Shown piece by piece: positions 1 through 5,668 of a stretch of 5,668 bases of DNA. The position numbers and the translations under genes are program-made. Position 1 is the first letter of the stretch, and each line of letters starts with the position of its first letter. The DNA is from UBA6624 sp964343345 [NCBI: uncultured bacterium] (GTDB lineage: Bacteria > UBP7 > UBA6624), in assembly GCA_964343345.1 (NCBI GenBank), contig CAYFJE010000045.1, positions 1-5,668 of the forward strand, written 5' to 3'. The notes beneath the pieces were generated by a model, which saw only the letters and a program-made list of their open reading frames with translations, did not search any database and was not told the DNA's origin.

Positions 1-362
1 GTTCTTCAAGAGATTGGGCAGCCAAAGGAACAAATCTTCTTGGTGTTCGAGCTGTAATAGCAACCGGATTTGAAAGGATACACAGGTCAAATCTTGTTGG
101 AATGGGCGTTTTGCCCCTTTGTTTTACAAATGGAGAAAATGCTGAAAAAATTGGAATAACTGGATCCGAAAAATTCACAATATGCGGAATAGAAAAAGAA
201 TTAAAACCAGGACAAAAAATAAAGATAAAAGCAACACGAAAAGATGGATCTGAATTTGAATTTCAAACAAAAATTAGATTAGACACCCCGGTGGAAATTG
301 AATATTACAGAAATGGTGGAATATTGCCAACTGTTTTGAGAAAAATGATAAAAAATGACTGA
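1..362 (+). CDS. acnA: Aconitate hydratase (AcnA/IRP1 type), C-terminal part, 5' partial
   Basis: Aconitase isomerises citrate to isocitrate in the TCA cycle in the cytoplasm, using a 4Fe-4S cluster. Only the last 119 residues are here, read from base 3; the ATG at 102 is internal because the homology continues upstream of it to the edge. The visible part is the swivel domain. It opens with SSRDWAAKG (fragment residues 1-9), whose Ser and Arg belong to the substrate-binding loop, followed by [17 protein letters not shown] (23-39). It ends with a typical tail: [11 protein letters not shown], then GGILPTVLR. The Fe-S cysteine ligands lie upstream and cannot be checked. The pair before FERIHR is Thr-Gly, where AcnA proteins usually have Glu-Ser; AcnD-type 2-methylcitrate dehydratases have Gly at the second position as I recall them, so AcnD is a weaker alternative. 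No prp genes are visible to support it. The stop codon overlaps the next gene by 8 bases, implying translational coupling. Confidence 0.9.
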   Translation, partial: SSRDWAAKGTNLLGVRAVIATGFERIHRSNLVGMGVLPLCFTNGENAEKIGITGSEKFTICGIEKELKPGQKIKIKATRKDGSEFEFQTKIRLDTPVEIEYYRNGGILPTVLRKMIKND

Positions 363-1608
363 AAGAGTTTTTGTAACTGGCATGGGGTCTGTAACTCCTT
401 TCGGGATAGGTGTCGAAAAACTTTGGAGCTCAATGTCGAACAATGAACTCGCAATCAGACCTATCCATGGCTTAAGTTCAAGATCGGAAGAATTCAGATG
501 TAAGGTTGGAGGTCAGATTCCAGAAGATTTCAAAATAGCCGATCATCTTCCAAAATTAAACAAAAAAATCGATCCGTTTCAAGCTTACTCAATAATCGCT
601 TCAGACCTAGCAATCAAAAACTCCAAAATAAATCTTGAGAAAACAGACAGGTCAAGGTTTGGAGTTTCAAGTGGGTCAAGCAATGGTGGTGTTGGAACGG
701 GGTTGAAAAATTACAAACAATATCTGGAAAAAGGCCTTAGGGGAGTTAGCCCTTTCACAGGTGTGAGATATACAGTAAATGGAGCAAGTGCGTGGCCCGC
801 AATCCATTTTGGCCTTGAAGGACCAAATGAAAGTTTCAGTGTCACATGTGCAACCGGAAACACAGCAATAGGAAATGCCTACAGAAAAATCAAACATGGT
901 CATGCGGACCTCATGCTTGCAGGCTCTTCTGACTACTTTGATGAATTCATTGTTGTTTTTTTTCATCGTGCAAGAGCTGTTGCTGCAACAAAAGACCCTT
1001 ATGAAGTAAATGTGCTTAAGCCTTTTGACAAAAACCGATCAGGAACAATTCTTTCTGAAGGATGTGGGATGTTGCTTCTTGAATCTGAATCTTCAGCCAG
1101 AAAAAGAGATGCGAGAGTCTATGCTGAAATACTTGGCATGGGTGAAACTTGTGATGCAAGAAACATAGTAGCTCCAGATACTTCAGGAAGGGTCATGACA
1201 AGAGCAATTCAAAATTGTCTTGAAGAGTCAAATTTGAAACCAGAAGAAATTGAATATGTTTCTGCACATGGCACAGGAACACTTTTTAATGATCCAACAG
1301 AAGTAAAAGCATTAAAAAATGCTTTAGGTGAACATGTAAAAAGCATTCCTGTTTCTGCCCCAAAATCCCAACTTGGGCATTTGCTCGGTGCCTCAAGTTC
1401 TGTTGAAGCAATATGTGGAATAATGGGAGGCCTCAACAATACCGTAACCCCGACATTGAACCTTGAAAACCCTGATCCAAAATGTGACCTAGACCATGTC
1501 CCACAAAAAGCACGCAAACATGAATACAGAACATTCCTGAACAACAGCTTCGGATTTGGTGGACATAATTGTGTACTCGCAATCAGAACAGGAGACCCTG
1601 AAGATTGA
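355..1608 (+). CDS. fabF: Beta-ketoacyl-ACP synthase II (FabF-like ketosynthase)
   Basis: This 417-residue condensing enzyme is close to the usual FabF length (413 in E. coli). FabF enzymes join malonyl-ACP to an acyl chain by decarboxylative Claisen condensation, elongating fatty acids in the cytoplasm. The thiolase fold is marked by the start [14 protein letters not shown] (4-17). The nucleophile elbow SVTCATG has Cys165; the first catalytic His is in SAHGTGT (His305); Lys337 and His342 are in [11 protein letters not shown]; the glycine-rich NSFGFGGHN is at 397-405. The Cys-His-His triad and Lys are therefore intact, so it should condense rather than only decarboxylate. Several segments differ from standard FabF, for example [13 protein letters not shown] (202-214) and [15 protein letters not shown] (222-236). 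No acpP, fabG or fabD lies beside it, so housekeeping FabF versus a specialised ketosynthase is undecided. The ATG at 355 fits the family N-terminus; only a weak GAG (338-340) precedes it, and the 8-base overlap with aconitase suggests coupled initiation. Confidence 0.88.
   Translation: MTERVFVTGMGSVTPFGIGVEKLWSSMSNNELAIRPIHGLSSRSEEFRCKVGGQIPEDFKIADHLPKLNKKIDPFQAYSIIASDLAIKNSKINLEKTDRSRFGVSSGSSNGGVGTGLKNYKQYLEKGLRGVSPFTGVRYTVNGASAWPAIHFGLEGPNESFSVTCATGNTAIGNAYRKIKHGHADLMLAGSSDYFDEFIVVFFHRARAVAATKDPYEVNVLKPFDKNRSGTILSEGCGMLLLESESSARKRDARVYAEILGMGETCDARNIVAPDTSGRVMTRAIQNCLEESNLKPEEIEYVSAHGTGTLFNDPTEVKALKNALGEHVKSIPVSAPKSQLGHLLGASSSVEAICGIMGGLNNTVTPTLNLENPDPKCDLDHVPQKARKHEYRTFLNNSFGFGGHNCVLAIRTGDPED
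1590..1594 (+). promoter_or_regulatory. Ribosome binding site for dxr (AGGAG)
   Basis: AGGAG lies inside the end of the ketosynthase gene, 10 bases before the TTG at 1605. It supports that non-ATG start, which is also required because the Rossmann motif begins only nine residues later. Confidence 0.6.
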
Positions 1609-2759
1609 AGAAAGGCATTGCTGTAATTGGAGCTACAGGATCTATTGGAAAACAAACAATAAGGCTTCTTAGCTCGAATTTTAAAAATGATTACAAAACA
1701 ATAGGCCTAGCTTCAAACAGCAATGCAAAAGAACTTTCTAGATATGGGGATTTGTTGAATTCAGAAAAAATAATTGTTGCAAATCCAAATCAAAAAGATG
1801 CAAAAGATTTCAAAGGAAAAATACTCTCTGGAAAAGATTCAATTAACAATCTTGTAAAACAAGAAAATGTAGATATTGTTGTGATGGCAATACCTGGAAC
1901 AGCAGCAATTGAAGCAACCTACCTTGCATTAAAAGCAGGGAAAAAAGTTGCATTGGCAAACAAAGAAAGCATAGTTGCTGCTGGAAACTTGATACTTGAT
2001 GCAGAAAAAAAACATCGTGGAAAAATAATCCCTATAGATAGTGAACATAATTCAATATTCAGACTGTTAAATAATTCCAGAAAAAATAACAATATAGAGA
2101 AGTTAACAATAACAGCTTCAGGAGGACCGTTCTTAGGAAAAAAAATTCATGAACTTGAAAATGTCACACCAAAAGAAGCATTGAATCATCCATCTTGGAG
2201 CATGGGACCGCTTGTGTCAATAAACTCTGCAACACTTATGAACAAAGGTTTGGAGATAATCGAAGCGAGTATCCTTTTTGATATGCCTATAGAAAAAATC
2301 GATGCTGTGATTCACCCTGAATCAAAAATACATGCAATAGTTCATTGGAAAGACGGGGCATCATCGATGTTGATAAATCCTCCAAAAATGTCTTATGCAA
2401 TAAACCATGCCCTTTCTTACCCAGCACACCCAAAACCAATATCAAAAATGAAAGATTCTTCATTTAAAGGAGGTTTTGAACTTCAGAAATTAAATGAAGA
2501 TTCTTATCCATGCTACAAAATCGCAAGAGAAGCAGGTATTAAAGAAAATGGTCATCCAATAGTCTTAAATGCAAGCAATGAAATTGCTGTCAGCAACTTC
2601 CTTGAAGGAAAAATCAAATTCACACAAATTCCAAATGTTATTGAAAAAACATTAATTGGTATGGACTCAAAAACTCCAACAAATGTTAACGAGGTCCTTA
2701 TGATAGATAATGAATCTAGGATTTTTGCATCAAACCTTATAAAAACGAAAAGAATATGA
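1605..2759 (+). CDS. dxr: 1-deoxy-D-xylulose 5-phosphate reductoisomerase (IspC/Dxr)
   Basis: Dxr rearranges and reduces DXP to 2-C-methyl-D-erythritol 4-phosphate with NADPH and a divalent metal. This is the first committed step of the MEP isoprenoid pathway and the target of fosmidomycin. The protein has 384 residues (398 in E. coli). An N-terminal NADPH-binding Rossmann domain carries GATGSIG (9-15) and LANKES (117-122). The catalytic domain has metal ligands Asp145 and Glu147 in PIDSEHN and Glu217 in MNKGLE. Substrate-binding residues include Ser172 (ASGGPF), His195 and Trp198 (HPSWSMG), Ser208, Asn213 and Lys214. A C-terminal helical domain follows, with LNASNEIAV (321-329). Residues 256-273 are atypical: PPKMSYAINHAL stands where most members have a PDMRxPI-like motif. 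Translation starts at TTG, which overlaps the preceding stop as TTGA and is preceded by AGGAG. An N-terminal start further in would delete the NADPH site. Confidence 0.96.
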   Translation: MKKGIAVIGATGSIGKQTIRLLSSNFKNDYKTIGLASNSNAKELSRYGDLLNSEKIIVANPNQKDAKDFKGKILSGKDSINNLVKQENVDIVVMAIPGTAAIEATYLALKAGKKVALANKESIVAAGNLILDAEKKHRGKIIPIDSEHNSIFRLLNNSRKNNNIEKLTITASGGPFLGKKIHELENVTPKEALNHPSWSMGPLVSINSATLMNKGLEIIEASILFDMPIEKIDAVIHPESKIHAIVHWKDGASSMLINPPKMSYAINHALSYPAHPKPISKMKDSSFKGGFELQKLNEDSYPCYKIAREAGIKENGHPIVLNASNEIAVSNFLEGKIKFTQIPNVIEKTLIGMDSKTPTNVNEVLMIDNESRIFASNLIKTKRI

Positions 2760-4612
2760 AAAAAAGTTTCCTTGAATCAATAAAAAAACCTGAAGATTTA
2801 AAGAAAATGAATCTACACGAACTCAAGGAACTGTCTAGAGAAATGAGAAATTTTCTAATAGATCAAATACCCAAAACAGGCGGTCATCTAGCAAGCAATC
2901 TTGGAGTTGTTGAACTCACCTTAGCAATACATAAAGTTTTCAATTGCCCAAAAGACAAAATAATTTTTGATGTTGGCCATCAAGGCTACATACACAAAAT
3001 GGTAACAGGTAGATTTAAAGGCTTCAAAACCTTAAGAAAACACAAAGGTCTTTCTGGATTTCTAGATATAGAAGAATCAAAATACGACTCATTTGGAGGA
3101 AGTCATGCAGGAACATCTCTTTCAGCATCTTACGGATTCCTTGAAGCTCAAAAAAATAAAAAAAATCAAGACTATGTTGTAGCAGTAATTGGAGATGGAG
3201 CTCTAACTGCCGGAATGGCCTGGGAGGCAATCAATAACTTAGGAGGAAAACCCTACCCTCTTGTAGTTATATTGAACGATAACCAAATGTCAATTTCTCC
3301 AAATGTCGGCATGGTGAACAGATTCTTGACAAAATTAAGAATAGCAAAAAACTATAGAAAAACAATGAGAAAAACTTCAAATGTTTTATCGAAATCAAAA
3401 ATGAGCAAAAACTTTGCAAAAATGCTGTCTAACATAAAAGATGCAATAAGAAATTTTTTCTTCAAAGAGGGAGCTCTTTTTGAATCCTTTGGTTTTAGAT
3501 ACTTTGGTCCTATAGATGGACATGATATAAAGCAATTAACGGACATATTGGAATCATCAAAGAACATTCAAGACAGACCTGTTTTTCTTCATGTGCTGAC
3601 AAAGAAAGGTAAAGGTGATTCTGAGAGTGAAGAAAATCCTGTCAAGAGACACGGTGTTGCTCCTACAGCAAAAAACACCATGCCTAGTTTTTCGAAAGTA
3701 TTTGCAGACTCTGTAACAGATCTTGCAAAAGAAGATGAAACAATCGTCGCAATAACAGCAGCAATGGCCGAAGGAACGGGTCTAAGTGTATTCAGGAAAA
3801 AAATCCCTGAAAGATTTTTTGATGTCGGGATTTCTGAGCAGCATGCTGTTACAGCAAGTGCATCAATGGCTTTGTCGGGCTTGAAACCAATATGTGCAAT
3901 TTATTCGACATTCCTTCAAAGAGGCTATGACCAAGTTGTACATGATGTAATGCTTCAAAATGCACATGTTATTTTTGCAATGGATAGAGCGGGGATTGTC
4001 GGAGGAGATGGTTCAAGCGCTCAAGGCTTCTATGATCTGTCGTATTTAAGATGTCTTCCAAATATAGTAATTGCAGCAGCGAGAGATTCTCAATCATTAA
4101 AAGATCTTCTTAGGTGTGGTTTATACAAAAACAAAAAACCCTTTGCCATAAGATATCCAAGAGGTTCTGTTCCCGATGTGCCAAAAAGAAAAAGAAAAGA
4201 ACTTTCTATCGGAAAGGGTGAAGTGTTAAAAGAAGGAAAAGACATTGCTATTCTTACAACGGGCCCTTCCGCATACACCGCAATAAAAGCTGCAAAAAAA
4301 TTAGAAGATGAAAAAATAAGCTGTTTTATTGCAGACCCAATTTGGATAAAACCATTAGATAAAAATCTAATCATGAAAGCAGCAACCACAAAAAGAATAC
4401 TAACTGTAGAAGAACACAGCAAAATTGGAGGATTAAGATCCGCTGTTTTAGAGTCTCTTCAAGAACAAAATCTACTAAATAGTACTAAAATTTCATCCAT
4501 CGCGATTCCTGACATTGTTGTTAAGCACGGCAGCCAGGAAATCTATAGAAAAAAATTTGAGCTAGATGAAGAAGGAATTTATAAGAAAGCAAAGGAATTG
4601 ATTAATGACTGA
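2756..4612 (+). CDS. dxs: 1-deoxy-D-xylulose-5-phosphate synthase (Dxs)
   Basis: Dxs condenses pyruvate with glyceraldehyde 3-phosphate, releasing CO2, to make DXP for isoprenoids, and in many bacteria for thiamine and pyridoxal. It is a cytoplasmic ThDP enzyme; the length, 618 residues, matches the family (620 in E. coli). The ThDP/metal domain has His44 (GGHLAS), Arg94, GDGAL (146-150) and NDNQMSIS to Asn176. GPIDGHD is at 251-257 and His299 is in RHGV. The pyrimidine domain has Glu361 in ISEQHAVT, Tyr383 and Arg389 in YSTFLQRGYDQ, Arg411 and Asp418 in DRAGIVGGDG, and Arg466/Arg469 in RYPRG. A C-terminal transketolase-like domain follows (about 490-618). The oddity is DGSSAQG (418-424): the family's DGxTHxG histidine is Ala422. 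SHAGTS (116-121) and HQGY (75-78) also differ from the usual GH(S/A)STS and HQAY. The ATG overlaps the dxr stop as ATGA and has no clear Shine-Dalgarno, so reinitiation after dxr is likely. Confidence 0.95.
   Translation: MKKSFLESIKKPEDLKKMNLHELKELSREMRNFLIDQIPKTGGHLASNLGVVELTLAIHKVFNCPKDKIIFDVGHQGYIHKMVTGRFKGFKTLRKHKGLSGFLDIEESKYDSFGGSHAGTSLSASYGFLEAQKNKKNQDYVVAVIGDGALTAGMAWEAINNLGGKPYPLVVILNDNQMSISPNVGMVNRFLTKLRIAKNYRKTMRKTSNVLSKSKMSKNFAKMLSNIKDAIRNFFFKEGALFESFGFRYFGPIDGHDIKQLTDILESSKNIQDRPVFLHVLTKKGKGDSESEENPVKRHGVAPTAKNTMPSFSKVFADSVTDLAKEDETIVAITAAMAEGTGLSVFRKKIPERFFDVGISEQHAVTASASMALSGLKPICAIYSTFLQRGYDQVVHDVMLQNAHVIFAMDRAGIVGGDGSSAQGFYDLSYLRCLPNIVIAAARDSQSLKDLLRCGLYKNKKPFAIRYPRGSVPDVPKRKRKELSIGKGEVLKEGKDIAILTTGPSAYTAIKAAKKLEDEKISCFIADPIWIKPLDKNLIMKAATTKRILTVEEHSKIGGLRSAVLESLQEQNLLNSTKISSIAIPDIVVKHGSQEIYRKKFELDEEGIYKKAKELIND
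4592..4596 (+). promoter_or_regulatory. Ribosome binding site for dnaX (AAGGA)
   Basis: AAGGA within the last codons of dxs stands 8 bases before the ATG at 4605. The spacing is good and supports this start, whose product begins with the typical DnaX sequence ending in KYRP. Confidence 0.6.
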
Positions 4613-5668
4613 AGTTTTATACAACAAATACAGACCGAAACAGTTTAGTGATTTAATCGGCCTATCCGTGACAAAAAAGATACTAATTAATTGCTTAAAA
4701 GTCCAAAAGATACCCCATGCATGGCTTTTCCATGGACCAAGAGGAACTGGGAAGACAAGCACAGCAAGAATATTTGCTGCTGCGATAAATTCCAAAAAAC
4801 TTGTAAAAAATTTTGAACCTAATCTCAAAGAAGAGACAGTCTCTTCTATTTTTAAGGGAGGTTCCATGTGTCTTTCTGAAATTGATGGAGCAAGCAACAG
4901 GTCTGTTTCAGATGTTTCAGAATTACAAGAGGAAATGAGATTCTCTTCTCCAGAAGGAAATAAAAAAGTCTATGTGATTGATGAAGTTCATATGCTTTCC
5001 AAAGCCGCTTTTAATGCTTTGTTAAAAACCATAGAAGATCCTCCTGAACACATTATGTTTATTCTCGCAACAACGAACCCAGAAAAAGTTCCTGAAACAA
5101 TCAGGAGCAGATGCCAAAATCTTGCTTTTAATGCTCATAAAAGTACAGATTTGACTGAATTGATAGAAAAAATTTCAAAAAAAGAAAAAATCAAAATTCA
5201 AAAAGGTGTTAGCGAACTTGTTTCATACATCTCAGAAGGAAGCGCAAGAGATGCCCTTGGAAACCTAGAAAAACTATCTACTTTCTCTGAAAAAGAAATC
5301 AAACTAGATGATGCATTCAACCTTTTTGGACTAAGTGACATAATAGGCATTGAATCATTTATAGATTGCTTGACAGAAAAAGATTCGACTAAATGTTTAA
5401 TTCATGCTGAAAAACTATTTAAAAATGGTGTTTCAATATGGCCATTCATGGATCAATTGATTGAATATCTTCACAACATACTTATTTATAAAAAAATAAA
5501 GGATTATGAGGGTTATTATCAGATAAAAACTGAACTTTCAGACAAATGGGAAGAAAACAACATATTCATCGTCCAAGACGAAATAATCGAATTGAAAAAA
5601 AATCTGAAATGGGAAAAGGAAGGTTTGACATTATGGAGGATAATCGCTTTCGACCTTCATCAAAAAAT
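4605..5668 (+). CDS. dnaX: DNA polymerase III subunit gamma/tau (DnaX), 3' partial
   Basis: DnaX is the ATPase of the clamp loader that places the beta sliding clamp on DNA; its long form (tau) also binds polymerase and helicase. The reading frame stays open to the edge, giving 354 residues, roughly domains I-III. It begins with the family pattern YNKYRPKQFSDLIG (6-19). Walker A is GPRGTGKT (44-51), then EIDGASNRSV (92-101), Walker B VYVIDEVHM (122-130), sensor 1 ATTNP (155-159), the SRC arginine finger (Arg169) and sensor 2 GSARDAL (212-218, Arg215). Residues 52-91 have the expected length for the zinc module, but the usual four-cysteine set is absent; Ser63 replaces the first Cys and only Cys89 remains. 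HolB is less likely because all ATPase motifs are present with DnaX-specific sequence, but a second DnaX paralogue is possible. The ATG overlaps the dxs stop by 8 bases. The tau-specific domains IV-V lie outside the window. Confidence 0.94.
   Translation, partial: MTEVLYNKYRPKQFSDLIGLSVTKKILINCLKVQKIPHAWLFHGPRGTGKTSTARIFAAAINSKKLVKNFEPNLKEETVSSIFKGGSMCLSEIDGASNRSVSDVSELQEEMRFSSPEGNKKVYVIDEVHMLSKAAFNALLKTIEDPPEHIMFILATTNPEKVPETIRSRCQNLAFNAHKSTDLTELIEKISKKEKIKIQKGVSELVSYISEGSARDALGNLEKLSTFSEKEIKLDDAFNLFGLSDIIGIESFIDCLTEKDSTKCLIHAEKLFKNGVSIWPFMDQLIEYLHNILIYKKIKDYEGYYQIKTELSDKWEENNIFIVQDEIIELKKNLKWEKEGLTLWRIIAFDLHQK

Noticed and set aside
102-362. An independent 86-residue gene starting at ATG 102
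   Set aside because: The same frame continues upstream to base 3 with strong aconitase motifs, so the ATG is an internal Met of a larger protein.
676-1655. Minus-strand open frames at 676-966 and 1209-1655
   Set aside because: They lie opposite the ketosynthase gene, which has full catalytic motifs; their translations are cysteine/serine-rich with no recognisable domain and they lack ribosome binding sites of note.
3326-3358. Possible promoter inside dxs: TTGACA at 3326 and TATAGA at 3353
   Set aside because: The 21-base spacer is too long for a sigma-70 promoter and such matches are expected by chance in AT-rich DNA.
3024-4897. Minus-strand open frames opposite dxs and dnaX
   Set aside because: They are shadows of strongly supported genes in other frames, low in complexity and Phe/Leu-rich, with no family resemblance.
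5177-5183. In-frame A AAA AAA slippery heptamer in dnaX
   Set aside because: A -1 shift here would stop about ten codons later and give a product of about 200 residues, far too short for gamma; I saw no clear stimulatory hairpin after it.
1-5668. Novel multi-gene system, mobile element, CRISPR array or RNA gene
   Set aside because: All sequence is accounted for by five overlapping recognisable genes; there is no intergenic space, repeat array, inverted repeat pair or transposase-like protein.

Overview
The window is a gap-free run of five plus-strand genes from a bacterial chromosome: the 3' end of an aconitase gene, a stand-alone beta-ketoacyl-ACP synthase II-type gene (fabF-like), dxr (ispC), dxs, and the 5' part of dnaX. 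The DNA is AT-rich, and every gene overlaps the next by 4 or 8 bases. There is no intergenic sequence, no RNA gene, no mobile element, no CRISPR array and no recognisable terminator. This tight packing suggests one polycistronic transcript whose promoter lies upstream of the window. It also suggests a compact genome. The MEP isoprenoid pathway, an AcnA-type aconitase and a DnaX clamp loader all point to a bacterium. I cannot assign a phylum from the sequence alone.

Layout: 1-362 aconitase C-terminal (swivel) domain; 355-1608 ketosynthase; 1605-2759 DXP reductoisomerase with a TTG start; 2756-4612 DXP synthase; 4605-5668 DnaX, running off the right edge. The two 8-base overlaps (aconitase/fabF and dxs/dnaX) share the same nine bases, AATGACTGA. 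In both, the upstream protein ends in Asn-Asp and the downstream one begins Met-Thr-Glu.

Functionally, Dxs and Dxr catalyse the first two steps of the MEP pathway: pyruvate + glyceraldehyde-3-phosphate to DXP, then DXP to MEP. They sit in reverse pathway order. FabF-type enzymes extend fatty acyl chains, aconitase serves the TCA cycle, and DnaX is the clamp-loader ATPase of DNA polymerase III. The cluster therefore mixes central carbon, lipid and isoprenoid precursor metabolism with replication. I see no sign of a defence system, secretion system or biosynthetic cassette.

The points most worth a second look are residue-level. Dxs has Ala where the family motif DGxTHxG has its active-site His (His431 in E. 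coli). DnaX has lost the cysteines of the usual zinc module while keeping the segment's length. Dxr departs from the family in the segment after its metal site. The ketosynthase is divergent but keeps its catalytic residues. These suggest an evolutionarily distant lineage or paralogues, not a new kind of system.
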